From: SXTU01 sp964496695
Lineage (GTDB): Bacteria; Verrucomicrobiota; Verrucomicrobiia; Limisphaerales; SXTU01
Direction of reading: 5' to 3'
DNA length: 64,000 bases
Assembly (NCBI GenBank): GCA_964496695.1
Contig: CAZCBE010000002.1
Coordinates: 62,001-126,000, forward strand
Positions 1 through 8,474 of the stretch are shown here, in pieces (positions within the stretch are counted from its first letter, which is position 1; each line of letters begins with the position of its first letter). The position numbers and the translations under genes were made by a program. Under the pieces are notes generated by a model. The model saw only the letters and a list, made by a program, of their open reading frames with translations, was not told where the DNA came from and did no database searches.

Positions 1-376
1 CAACACGCAGCTTCCCATGGTCCGCGCCTCCCTGCTCAAGAACGATTTTCTCATGCGCGCACTCGGCCGGCCGCACCGTGAGCAGATTGTCAGTGTCCGT
101 CCGAACGAACTGAACACCTTGGAGGCGATTGACCTGAACAATGGCCAGGCCCTGGCCACGCGCTTGGAACAAGGTGCGACGCGCCTCCTCGCGAAGCCAT
201 GGGCGGACAGCGAGGCGCTGGCCAAGTGGCTCTACCAGTTTGCGCTCGCCCGGGTGCCGACCAGCGCCGAGCTGGCGCTCGCCCGGGAAGTCCTCGGTGA
301 GAAGCCGACCGGGCAGGGGGTGCAGGACCTGCTCTGGGCGGTGCTGATGCTGCCGGAGTTTCAGTTGGTGCGGTGA
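1..376 (+). CDS. DUF1553 (PSD1) protein, C-terminal end only
   Basis: The frame is open from the left edge, so this is the last 124 or so codons of a longer gene. The visible protein (SLLKNDFLMRALGRPHREQ, then TTLEAIDLNNGQ-like text) matches the conserved C-terminus of DUF1553 proteins, the partners of DUF1501 proteins in planctomycetes and verrucomicrobia. The molecular role of the family is unknown; members are usually large, exported and often carry cytochrome-c-like N-termini, which would lie outside this window. Its natural DUF1501 partner begins at 1140, but a toxin-antitoxin pair sits between them. Family identity is from recognised sequence; function is not established. Confidence 0.85.
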   Translation, partial: NTQLPMVRASLLKNDFLMRALGRPHREQIVSVRPNELNTLEAIDLNNGQALATRLEQGATRLLAKPWADSEALAKWLYQFALARVPTSAELALAREVLGEKPTGQGVQDLLWAVLMLPEFQLVR

Positions 377-423
377 GGGCGGCGGACTTGTCAAACCACC
401 CGGAATCAGCGATTTGTCAGACC

Positions 424-678
424 ATGAGCACCGTGCAACAGGCAGTGAAGAAGGTGAAAGGCCTGTCGGACAGCCAGGCACAGGCGCTGCTGGACTGGCT
501 GGCGGAACAGCCGCCCTCACCGCGTGCCGTCAAACGGAAGCGCGCGACTTCGCGCCGCAAGCCGAAGCGCAAGCAGACCATGAAGGAGTTGATGGCCTGG
601 TATGATTCGATTCGTGGCACCACCAATTGGGAGCCGCCTCGGATGCCGGATGACCTCGTGCAGCGGGTGAAGTTGTGA
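424..678 (+). CDS. Putative antitoxin of a VapBC-like pair
   Basis: An 84-residue basic protein. I chose the ATG at 424 rather than the upstream one at 373, which would overlap the preceding stop codon. Residues 1-25 (MSTVQQAVKKVKGLSDSQAQ) look helical; a lysine/arginine-rich linker follows, then a conserved-looking tail (MKELMAWYDSIRGTTNWEPP) of the kind antitoxins use to wrap the toxin. The stop overlaps the GTG start of the next gene by four bases (GTGA), which implies translational coupling. I recognise no standard DNA-binding fold. The call rests on size, position and coupling to a PIN-domain gene. Confidence 0.7.
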   Translation: MSTVQQAVKKVKGLSDSQAQALLDWLAEQPPSPRAVKRKRATSRRKPKRKQTMKELMAWYDSIRGTTNWEPPRMPDDLVQRVKL

Positions 679-1079
679 ACTTCGTTCTGGACACCAACGC
701 GGTCAGCGAGTTTCGGAAGCCTCGTCCTAACGCGGGCTTGATGCAATGGCAACAGATTCAGGATGCCGCTTGGTTGTTCGTCACCACTATCACGATGGGA
801 GAAGTCTGGCAGGGTTTTCACTCGCTCCCGTCAGGACATCCTGACTACGCCAGCATCAAGGCGTTTGCCGACGATCTGCCGCGCCGGTATCGCGTCCTGA
901 ATTTCGATGCCCGCGCCGCAGCGATGTGGGGCAGGATGACGGCAGAGGTGGCTAAGCCACTGCCTTTGCGCGATTCATTTATCGCCGCCATTGCCCGCTC
1001 GCGGGGTTTCACCGTCGTCACACGGGATATCGGTCCGTTTGAACGCGCGGGGTGCAAGGTGCTAAACCCTTGGAACTGA
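675..1079 (+). CDS. PIN-domain ribonuclease toxin (VapC/FitB-like)
   Basis: A 134-residue PIN-domain protein. The four acidic positions of the fold are visible: D6 (FVLDTNAVSE), E43 (TMGEVWQGF), D100 (LRDSFIAAIA) and D118 (VVTRDIGPFE). PIN toxins are Mg-dependent RNases that cleave tRNA or rRNA when freed from their antitoxin. The start is GTG at 675, overlapping the antitoxin stop. Length is normal for VapC. The pair lies between a DUF1553 gene and a DUF1501 gene that normally sit together, so it looks like a later insertion. RNA target unknown. Confidence 0.88.
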   Translation: MNFVLDTNAVSEFRKPRPNAGLMQWQQIQDAAWLFVTTITMGEVWQGFHSLPSGHPDYASIKAFADDLPRRYRVLNFDARAAAMWGRMTAEVAKPLPLRDSFIAAIARSRGFTVVTRDIGPFERAGCKVLNPWN

Positions 1080-1139
1080 AATCACTGAGCACGATAACCT
1101 TACTTCGCCGTCCAACTGCTGTAGACAAATCACTTTCCG

Positions 1140-2588
1140 ATGAACGCGCTACCACTCGACCCGCAGCACACCCGCCGTGACTTCCTCCAGAAGCTCGCTG
1201 CCGCCACGACCGCCACCATGGGCATGGCCGCGCCGCGCCTCCTGGCCAACGAGCAGGTGGTCCATCCCAAGGCCACGGCGGATTCGTGCATTCTGATCTG
1301 GATGGGCGGCGGCATGGCCGCCCCGGACACGTTTGACCCGAAGCGCTACCAGCCCTTCGAGAAGGGCGTGCCGGTGAAGAACATTCTCAGCACTTTCCCG
1401 GCGATTCCCACGGCGGTGGACGGCGTGAAGATCTGCCAGGGGCTGGAGCAGATTGCCTCGGTGATGGACCGCGCCACGCTGATCCGCAGCGCCACGCAGC
1501 CGGACCTTGGGCACATTCTGCACTCACGGCACCAGTATCACTGGCACACGGGCTACGTGCCGCCGCAGACCGTAGCCTGTCCTCACCTGGGCGCGTGGAT
1601 GGCCAAGGTGCTCGGTCCGCGCAACCCGGTGATGCCCGCCTTCATCAATGTTGGCCAGCGGCTTGAAGGCGTCGGCGAGCAGGAGGAGCTGAAGGCCTTC
1701 ACCACTGCCGGGTTCTTCGGCAACGAGTTTGGTCCGATGAATCTGCCCTATCCCGATGACGCCGCGCAGTCCGTGCGCCCGCCCAAGGGGATGGAACCGG
1801 GCCGGTTCGACAACCGCTACAGTCTCTATCGCAAGCTGGTGGACAAGAACCCGCACCGCGAGTTCATGAGCGACTTCCAGCAGGAGTCCATGCTGCGCTC
1901 GCTGGACAACGCGCACCGCCTGCTTAGCTCGAAGGAACGCGCGGCCTTCGATCTCTCGCTGGAACCGAAGGAGAGCTACGCCAAATACAACACGGGCCGC
2001 TTCGGCCAGGGCTGCCTGCTCGCGCGGCGGCTCGTGGAGAACGGCGCGCGGTTCGTGGAGGTGACGACGGAATACGTGCCGTTCCTGCACTGGGACACGC
2101 ACAAGGACGGCCACGAAACGGTTGCGGGCATGCACAAGCTGATGGACGCGCCCATCGCGCAGCTCATCCGCGACCTTGAGGCGCGCGGCCTGCTGAACCG
2201 CACGCTGGTGGTGATCGCCAGCGAGTTCAGCCGGGACGCGATGATCGAGGGCATCCCGGGCTCGAACGCGAAGGACCAGGCCACCGCGCCGAGCGAGACG
2301 TTGCAGGAGATGAAGCACTACGGCCTGCACCGGCACTTCACCGGCGGCACGAGCGTGGTGATGTTCGGCGGCGGCGTGAAGAAGGGCTTCGTCTATGGCC
2401 AGACCGCAGACGAGCGTCCGCTCGTCGCGATCAAGAACCCCATGCCCGTGATGGACTTGCACGCCACCATTTTCAGCATCATGGGCATCAGCCCGAAGAC
2501 GGCCTTTGACATCGAAGGCCGGCCCTTCTATGCGACGGAAGACGGCAAGGGCAAGGTGGTGAAGGAGATCACCGGGGCCACCGGCTGA
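1140..2588 (+). CDS. DUF1501 family protein, Tat-exported
   Basis: A 482-residue protein with a twin-arginine leader (TRRDFLQKLAAATTATMGMA). The body carries features I associate with DUF1501: GQRLEGVGEQEE, a QGCLLARRLVENGARFVEV segment, FLHWDTHKDG and the C-terminal MPVMDLHATIFSIMGIS. The family resembles the alkaline-phosphatase/sulfatase fold, and its members are nearly always encoded beside DUF1553 proteins. Substrate is unknown. Export in a folded state suggests a cofactor or metal. A run of about 60 bp with no evident promoter precedes the start. Family call is confident; biochemical role is not. Confidence 0.88.
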   Translation: MNALPLDPQHTRRDFLQKLAAATTATMGMAAPRLLANEQVVHPKATADSCILIWMGGGMAAPDTFDPKRYQPFEKGVPVKNILSTFPAIPTAVDGVKICQGLEQIASVMDRATLIRSATQPDLGHILHSRHQYHWHTGYVPPQTVACPHLGAWMAKVLGPRNPVMPAFINVGQRLEGVGEQEELKAFTTAGFFGNEFGPMNLPYPDDAAQSVRPPKGMEPGRFDNRYSLYRKLVDKNPHREFMSDFQQESMLRSLDNAHRLLSSKERAAFDLSLEPKESYAKYNTGRFGQGCLLARRLVENGARFVEVTTEYVPFLHWDTHKDGHETVAGMHKLMDAPIAQLIRDLEARGLLNRTLVVIASEFSRDAMIEGIPGSNAKDQATAPSETLQEMKHYGLHRHFTGGTSVVMFGGGVKKGFVYGQTADERPLVAIKNPMPVMDLHATIFSIMGISPKTAFDIEGRPFYATEDGKGKVVKEITGATG

Positions 2589-2710
2589 AAGCCGGGTGCT
2601 TGTAATGGTTGAGTGTCGCCGCTGCTCTGTTACGCTCCCACGCCAATGCCTCGTAAAATTCCGGCCCGGTCCTGGGCGCTTGGCACGACGTTGCAAAAAA
2701 CACCTAAGCT

Positions 2711-4054
2711 ATGAGACATCGGTTCCTCCCCCTCGCATTGCTGCTGCTCGCCGTCGTTGCCGCGCCTGCCGCCCCCGCGCCGTTTCCCTATGTGACCGCC
2801 AAGGCGTTCCACATCCCGCCGGAAACCACGACCGAGGAGTCGGGCTACTTCTCGCTGTGCGAAGGGCGCAACGGCAAGATTTACGTGGGCACTGCCGCGT
2901 ATGGACGGAATGCGTTCCTCGTCGAGTTCGATCCGGCGACCGAGAAGCAGCGCATCGTGCTGGATGTCCACAAGCTCGTCGGCTTGCCGCTCACGCCCAC
3001 CGGGTATGCCGCGCAGTCCAAGCTGCACACGCGCAATTTTGTCGGCCCGTCGGGGAAAATTTACGTCGGGTCCAAGCAGGGTTATCCCACGGCGGAGGAG
3101 AAGGCCATGCTCAAACGCGGTGAGGCCATTCCGATTTATCGCGGTGGCTACGTGATCGTTTATGATCCGGCCACCGACACCGCCGAGAACCTCGGCATGC
3201 CGATGCCCATCGAGAGCAAGCCTCCTGGTGCCAAGGAAGGCGAAGGCGTGATTGACGTGACGGCGGATGAGGCGCGCGGGCTGATCTACGTCATCACCTG
3301 CGAAGAGCAGCACTGGATGCTCTACGACGTGAAGACAAAGAAGTATCGCGAACTCGGTCCCATCCTCCGCGACCAGCCGAACACGCTGATTGACGCGCAA
3401 GGGCGGGGCACGGCGATTACGAAGGATTATCAGGTCGCGCGCTACAATCCCAAGACTGACAAGGTCACCGTGGACCCGCTGCTGGTGGACGGCAAGCCGT
3501 TCGCCGAGGTGCTTGGCACGAACCGCGTGCATCCCGACTGGCGCATCACTCCGGACGGGAAGACCGCCTACGTGCAGGTGCTCAACGACCTCCGCATGTT
3601 CCGTGTGGATCTCTCCAGCAAGGAGGGGAAGCCGGTGGTCGTGACGAATCTCGGCAACCGGCTCGAAGGCGTGCATCCGGACTCGCGTGGTTCGATCAGC
3701 CTAGGCCCTGATGGACGCGTTTATTCCGCCTTGCGCGTGGACAACAAGACCGGTTTCGGTGCTGGCTATCTGCACCACCTCATCCGCCACGACCCGAAGA
3801 AGAAGAACTCCATGGAAGACCTCGGCGTGTTTTCGATCTCCAATCCCGGCTTCTTCGACTTCAAGGGCGTGCAGGCGAAGAACCCCGATGGCTCGCTGCG
3901 TCCGCGCCACGGCTACCACACCTTGCCCGATGGCACGCTCACGCCGCTCCACGTCATCATGGGCATGATCGTCACCCGTGACGGCACCATCTACGCGACG
4001 ACCATCTATCCCTATTCGCTGCTCAAGGTGGAGTCGGTGAAGGCGAAGAAGTAG
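2711..4054 (+). CDS. Secreted beta-propeller protein of unknown function
   Basis: 447 residues beginning with a clear Sec signal peptide (RFLPLALLLLAVVAAPAAPA). The mature part consists of repeated blades with motifs such as GKIYVGTAAYGRNAFLVEFD, GLIYVITCEEQHWMLYD, GKTAYVQVLNDLRMFRVD and DGRVYSALRVDNK, which read as NHL/YVTN-like beta-propeller strands. No catalytic signature is visible, so it may be a carbohydrate lyase-like scaffold or a binding protein. It lies seven bases upstream of the next gene (4062), so the two are probably co-transcribed. Fold assignment is by pattern; function is unknown. Confidence 0.75.
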   Translation: MRHRFLPLALLLLAVVAAPAAPAPFPYVTAKAFHIPPETTTEESGYFSLCEGRNGKIYVGTAAYGRNAFLVEFDPATEKQRIVLDVHKLVGLPLTPTGYAAQSKLHTRNFVGPSGKIYVGSKQGYPTAEEKAMLKRGEAIPIYRGGYVIVYDPATDTAENLGMPMPIESKPPGAKEGEGVIDVTADEARGLIYVITCEEQHWMLYDVKTKKYRELGPILRDQPNTLIDAQGRGTAITKDYQVARYNPKTDKVTVDPLLVDGKPFAEVLGTNRVHPDWRITPDGKTAYVQVLNDLRMFRVDLSSKEGKPVVVTNLGNRLEGVHPDSRGSISLGPDGRVYSALRVDNKTGFGAGYLHHLIRHDPKKKNSMEDLGVFSISNPGFFDFKGVQAKNPDGSLRPRHGYHTLPDGTLTPLHVIMGMIVTRDGTIYATTIYPYSLLKVESVKAKK

Positions 4055-4061
4055 TTCGGCC

Positions 4062-5480
4062 ATGAACACCTCCACGCTGACGCGCCGCCAGTGGCTGGCA
4101 AAATCCGCGCTCGGTGCGGGCGTGCTGGCGGCAGCCCGGTTTCCGGCGGCGACCTGGGCGGCTGAAGCCTCCGCGCCGCTTGCGCTCGGCACGCGCCGTG
4201 AGTTGTTCCTCGACGACTTTCTCATCGCGCACCTGGACGGTGCGTCGTTGCAGGCCCACCAGCCCGTGCCGCGCGACGTGGTCATCACCTGCGACGCGCC
4301 GTGGGAGGGCAACACCTCGGCCTACTACACGCTCTTCGCGGACGGCGACCGGTTCCGGATGTATTACCGTGGCGCGCATTGGGACGAGGCGGCGAAGAAG
4401 GCGGCGCACCCGGAGTTCGCCTGCTATGCGGAGAGCCGCGACGGGCTGACCTTCACCAAGCCCAAGCTCGGCTTGTTCGAGTTCAACGGCTCCAAAGAGA
4501 ACAATATCGTCCTCACTGGTGCGGGGACGCATTGTTTCACCGCCTTCAAGGATGCCAATCCCGCCGCGCCCGCCGAGGCGCGCTACAAGGCGGTGTCCGG
4601 CGCGTTTAAGAAAGGGTTGTATGCCTACCAATCACCGGACGGCGTCCGCTGGTCGTGGATACAGCAGGCACCGATCATCACCGACGGTGCGTTTGACTCG
4701 CAAAACCTCGCGTTCTGGGACGCGGCGCGTGGCGAGTATCGGGCCTACTGGCGGACCTTTGCCCAGGGCGTGCGGGCCGTCCGCACGGCCACTTCGAAGG
4801 ATTTTCTCCACTGGGAAAACCAGGCCGACCTGCGCTACGTGGACTCGCCCATCGAGCACCTCTACACCAACGCGGTGATGCCCTACGCGCGTGCGCCGCA
4901 CTTGTTCATCGGCTTCCCCACGCGTTTCCAGCCGAAGCATCAGCAGGTGGAGCCGGTGTTCATGAGTAGCCGCGACGGCGTGCTCTTCAAGCGCTGGGCC
5001 GAGCCGCTCATTCCCATCACCGCGCCGAAGGACCGCGACGGCAACCGCAGCAACTACATGACCTGGGGCCTGCTCCAGTTGCCCGGCCAGGACCGCGAGC
5101 TGTCGGTGTATGCCACGGAGGCCTACTACGCCGGCCCCGGCAGCCGCGTGCGCCGGTTCGTCTTCCGCACCGACGGCTTCGTCTCGGTGCGCGCCAGCGC
5201 GGCCGGCGGCACGCTGCTCACCAAGCCGCTGACGTTCACCGGCACGAAACTCTCGGTGAACCTCGCGAGCAAAGGGCCGACACGCGTCGAGTTGCAGGAC
5301 GCGTCCGGCAAGGCGTTGCCCGGCTTTGCGCTGGCCGACTGCACCCCTATCACCGGCGACTTCATCGAGCACACGGTGAACTGGCGCGGCGGCAGCCTTG
5401 CAGCGCACGCGGGCAAGGCGGTGCGTCTGAAATTTGAGCTGAAGGACGCCGACGTGTTCGCCATGCAATTCAAGGGCTGA
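4062..5480 (+). CDS. Tat-exported glycosyl-hydrolase-like five-bladed propeller protein
   Basis: 472 residues with a Tat leader (LTRRQWLAKSALGAGVLAAA). After residue 45, GTRRELFLDDFLIAHLDG and the strand pattern FADGDRFRMYYRGAHWDEA, YAESRDGLTFTKP, GLYAYQSPDGVRWSW resemble GH32/GH43-superfamily propellers common in planctomycetes and verrucomicrobia. The last 110 residues look like a beta-sandwich (TLLTKPLTFTGTKLSVNL), a plausible carbohydrate-binding domain. I cannot name the catalytic triad with certainty, so hydrolase activity is inferred only. It follows the secreted propeller gene by seven bases and precedes the dipeptidase gene by eleven. Confidence 0.7.
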   Translation: MNTSTLTRRQWLAKSALGAGVLAAARFPAATWAAEASAPLALGTRRELFLDDFLIAHLDGASLQAHQPVPRDVVITCDAPWEGNTSAYYTLFADGDRFRMYYRGAHWDEAAKKAAHPEFACYAESRDGLTFTKPKLGLFEFNGSKENNIVLTGAGTHCFTAFKDANPAAPAEARYKAVSGAFKKGLYAYQSPDGVRWSWIQQAPIITDGAFDSQNLAFWDAARGEYRAYWRTFAQGVRAVRTATSKDFLHWENQADLRYVDSPIEHLYTNAVMPYARAPHLFIGFPTRFQPKHQQVEPVFMSSRDGVLFKRWAEPLIPITAPKDRDGNRSNYMTWGLLQLPGQDRELSVYATEAYYAGPGSRVRRFVFRTDGFVSVRASAAGGTLLTKPLTFTGTKLSVNLASKGPTRVELQDASGKALPGFALADCTPITGDFIEHTVNWRGGSLAAHAGKAVRLKFELKDADVFAMQFKG

Positions 5481-5491
5481 GCCTTCCCCCC

Positions 5492-6346
5492 ATGACCACG
5501 AACTCCGATGACGCCGCGCGTCGCGCCTACTGGGCCGAGCAGATGGAGCTGGGCTACGAGCTGGTCCAGCGCACGCTGCCCTTCGAGGTCCGCGAGTGCG
5601 GCGAGGGCTTCGCCTCCCTGCCCGATGCGGCCGCCGCAGCCGGCATCGAGATGCAGTTCTCCCAGTCCAAGATTGCCGGGGGTCTCGACCGCGTGTTCTT
5701 CATGCGCGAGCGCCTGGTCCGCGACGTGATGGCCGTGGGCCGGGCCATGAACGAGCGAGGCTGGGTTTTGAAGATCGAGGACGCCTACCGCTCGCTGGAG
5801 ATGCAGGGCCAGCTCGTGCGCAAACCCGAGGTCTTCGACGCCGTGCTGCGCAAGTGCATCTGGGAAAATGGCGGCGTCATGCCGCCGGTCGAGTTCGTCG
5901 CCCGCCGCGCGCTCGTCATGGTCGCCAACGTCCCGAAGATTGGCACCCACATGTCCGGCTCGGCGATTGACGTGTCGGTCTTCCGTCGTGACGACGGTTC
6001 CGAGGTCTGGCGTGGCAACGCCTATTTGGAAATGAGCGAACGCACGCCGATGCGCTCACCGTTCATCGCGCCGGAGGACTTGCAGAACCGGCTCGAGATC
6101 ACCGCGATGCTGGAGGCGCAGGGCTTCATCCATTTTCCGTTCGAGTTCTGGCATTTCAACCAAGGCGACGCACTGGGTCACCTCGTCCGGGGCCTGCCCG
6201 CGCCCGCCCGCTACGGTGCGGTTCATTGGGATGCGAAGTCCAACCGCGTGACGCCGTGCGAAAATCCGCTCACGCCACTGAACCCGCTGGACGCCTTCGA
6301 GCGCGAAATCACGGCTGCCATGCGACGCGCTGAGGCGCAACGGTAA
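5492..6346 (+). CDS. D-alanyl-D-alanine dipeptidase-like peptidase (M15 family, VanX-related)
   Basis: 284 residues, no signal peptide, so probably cytoplasmic. The M15D zinc site is visible: H153 and D160 in GTHMSGSAID, and E218 with H221 in FEFWHF. R100 in EDAYRS matches the substrate-binding arginine of the VanX family. Such enzymes hydrolyse D-Ala-D-Ala or related dipeptides. Most bacterial relatives are cell-wall recycling enzymes rather than resistance determinants, and nothing nearby resembles a vancomycin-resistance cluster. It probably shares a transcript with the two propeller genes upstream. Confidence 0.85.
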   Translation: MTTNSDDAARRAYWAEQMELGYELVQRTLPFEVRECGEGFASLPDAAAAAGIEMQFSQSKIAGGLDRVFFMRERLVRDVMAVGRAMNERGWVLKIEDAYRSLEMQGQLVRKPEVFDAVLRKCIWENGGVMPPVEFVARRALVMVANVPKIGTHMSGSAIDVSVFRRDDGSEVWRGNAYLEMSERTPMRSPFIAPEDLQNRLEITAMLEAQGFIHFPFEFWHFNQGDALGHLVRGLPAPARYGAVHWDAKSNRVTPCENPLTPLNPLDAFEREITAAMRRAEAQR

Positions 6347-6505
6347 CCATCGATGCGGAGGGGCACGGCCTTCAGGCCGCAGAAACGTGAGCACGCCGGG
6401 AGTGGTTCGAACGCAATTTTCCAGGCGCAGCCTTCTGCGGCGTGAACGCCGCGCGCCGCCCGCTGCCAGCGTGTTCGATGGTCTGCAGCGAGAGTTCGAC
6501 CAGTG
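6347..6505. repeat. Intergenic hairpins between convergent genes
   Basis: Two short perfect palindromes lie here: CGGCC-ttca-GGCCG at 6366-6379 and GCGGCGTgaACGCCGC at 6437-6452. The second resembles the hairpin at 26100-26115. Since the flanking genes converge, the hairpins may serve as bidirectional terminators, but no T-run follows, so they are better seen as members of a dispersed repeat group. Confidence 0.55.
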
Positions 6506-8164
6506 TCACTCGGGAAAAAAGCTCACATCATCGAGATAGACCACTGCACCTGCGGGAGCCGCAACGTTCAGCATCAGCGTCGCTGTGAGCGTCGCCGGTG
6601 GAGTGAAGGCCATGCTGACCTCGGACCAAGTTGATCCAGCCTTCACCGTGGCTTCTTGTTTCAGCGTCTTGCCATCGAATGTGCCGGCCAGTTCCACTTT
6701 GAGTTCCGTGTCCGCCGCAGCTTTCACCCAGGCCGTCAGCCGGTGCGGCACGCCGGTGGTAAACTGGATGCAGCGGAATCTTCCCTTGCCCTTGATGACG
6801 GCGGATTGCTTGCCGGCTTTGACGTGTGCTGGATCAGTGTTGATCGCGACGGCATTGTCCCAGAAGCCTGATGCTTTCAGGAAACCGACACCCTCCGGCT
6901 CGAAGCTGCCCCACAGGCTGCATCCGTCGTAGCTGAGTTTCGCCTTTGCGTGCCGGGGATCTGGCTCCACCCGGAGCAGTGGGGTGGAGTAGCGGAAGCC
7001 TTCGCGGCCGGTCACGGCCCCACCGATGTAGAAGGGCAGTGGACTGGCCGGGAGTTCGACGGCGCAAGTCTGGCCATTGATTTTTGCTGGCAGGGTCTGC
7101 CAGAACCGCGAGACCCAGTTACCATTGTCGCCATGGCTCAGCATCAAGTCCGCGTTGGTCACTGCTCGTGGCCCGCTAAAATCCCACTCGGCCAAAGTGG
7201 CCTTGCCGCGCTTCGCCAGGCGCACAGGACCGACTGTGTTGAACGGCGGTGCGCCATTGAGATGCACATCCAGCCACGCGAAGACCTGTTCATCGGCGGT
7301 GGGCGTCAGGCCGTGGTTCCAGTTCGGCAGAATGGTCAGGTGTTTTGGGCCGGCGGCGAGGCGGTGTGTCTCCATCACCGCCGGCATCCAGTAGAAGTGG
7401 TCGTTCGCACCGGTGAACCAGCCGATGGGCGTCTTCCGCTGCGCGAGCCGGAAGGCGGGATCGAGCGTGGTGCGCCAGCGTTCGGCCGTCGCCGCGTCGT
7501 ATTTGGGATTCGGCCCGCCGCCAAACCACCACGAGTTGCCCAGGTGCAAACTGCCGGTGCCAAACATCGCCGAGCCAACCTTCAGCCGTGGGTCCACACC
7601 CGTCATCAACGTTGTGTAAAACCCACCCCATGAACTGCCGCACATGCCGATGCGGTTCCGGTCCACTTCCGGCCGGGATTCCAGATAGGACACGGCCTTC
7701 AGCAGGGCGACCGCTCCGTGATAGATCGGTGCGCGTTTCGGGTCGGTGCCAGCCTCCAGACTGGACACGATCGGATAGCCGCCGGTGGAGCGGTAGCCCG
7801 GCATCGGGAAGTCAATGCACAGCGCCGCATAGCCGCGCTTGGCCCCGAGGATGGTCCAATAGGTCGAGGCCCGCCCCAGCCCGCCCTGGTTCCAGATGAA
7901 GGCCGGCAACGCGCGCTTGCCCTTCGCGAAGCTGAAGAAGGCGAAAATATCCACGGCCTTCTCCCCGTCCATCTCGGAGTGGAACATCACCTCCTCGGTG
8001 ACGATGCCATCCTTCTCCTCTGATTTCATGGTCCGAGGGTTCAGCGGGGTGGCGAGCAGCTTCTCCAGATCGAACACCGGGTCAGGCAGCGCCGCAGCGG
8101 ATAGGAAGGGCATCGCGAGCAGCCAACTCAGCAGCAGCACAGGCAGAAGCTGGCGCAGCTTCAA
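6506..8164 (-). CDS. Secreted alpha/beta hydrolase (acetyl xylan esterase-like) with C-terminal beta domain
   Basis: About 552 residues from a TTG at 8164, chosen because it yields a clean signal peptide (KLRQLLPVLLLSWLLAMPFL) and starts just after a palindromic repeat that would otherwise be read as coding. The nucleophile elbow CGSSWGGF (Ser near residue 178), the motif GYAALCIDFPMPGYRSTGGY and GWFTGANDHFYW with a later NWNHG histidine give a full Ser-Asp-His set. Residues after about 390 form a beta-rich domain, perhaps carbohydrate binding. Acetyl xylan esterase or cephalosporin-deacetylase relatives are the likeliest kin; the true substrate is unknown. The start codon is uncertain. Confidence 0.78.
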   Translation of the reverse strand: MKLRQLLPVLLLSWLLAMPFLSAAALPDPVFDLEKLLATPLNPRTMKSEEKDGIVTEEVMFHSEMDGEKAVDIFAFFSFAKGKRALPAFIWNQGGLGRASTYWTILGAKRGYAALCIDFPMPGYRSTGGYPIVSSLEAGTDPKRAPIYHGAVALLKAVSYLESRPEVDRNRIGMCGSSWGGFYTTLMTGVDPRLKVGSAMFGTGSLHLGNSWWFGGGPNPKYDAATAERWRTTLDPAFRLAQRKTPIGWFTGANDHFYWMPAVMETHRLAAGPKHLTILPNWNHGLTPTADEQVFAWLDVHLNGAPPFNTVGPVRLAKRGKATLAEWDFSGPRAVTNADLMLSHGDNGNWVSRFWQTLPAKINGQTCAVELPASPLPFYIGGAVTGREGFRYSTPLLRVEPDPRHAKAKLSYDGCSLWGSFEPEGVGFLKASGFWDNAVAINTDPAHVKAGKQSAVIKGKGRFRCIQFTTGVPHRLTAWVKAAADTELKVELAGTFDGKTLKQEATVKAGSTWSEVSMAFTPPATLTATLMLNVAAPAGAVVYLDDVSFFPE

Positions 8165-8474
8165 ACTGCTGCGGAGCGCGGGTCTGTGACCCGCAGCTAC
8201 GTCCGTCCTGCGGATGCGTGCAGATTCCCCCGTGACCTTCTGGCTAAGCTGCCTGCTGCGGGTCACAGACCCGCGCTCCGCCCGCGTTTCGGTGCCGTGG
8301 TCCAATACACCAAGTGCAAAGGTTCGCGCGAAAAATCCCTTTCCGTGGCTGTGCATCGGCGGGCAGACTACGAGGCGCTTCGCCCCGGGTCAAAGTAAAC
8401 GGACCACGCGGTCTCGTGCCGTGGTGGTGGTCCGGTTTCCTGATGGGCGGAGGCAACGAATTCGTCAGCCAACC
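8165..8474. repeat. Divergent intergenic region with a 27-bp inverted repeat pair
   Basis: Two perfect 27-bp inverted copies lie at 8171-8197 and 8255-8281, 57 bp apart. Each contains its own small dyad (GCGGGTC-tgt-GACCCGC), so several secondary structures are possible. The left copy abuts the proposed TTG start of the hydrolase. The rest of the region must hold the promoters for both divergent genes, but I see no convincing -35/-10 pair. The pair belongs to a dispersed class that also occurs near 26030 and 28450. Confidence 0.85.

Noticed and set aside
5492..6346. VanX-like dipeptidase as a vancomycin-resistance determinant.
   Set aside because: No vanH, vanA or regulatory genes nearby; most VanX-like proteins serve peptidoglycan turnover.
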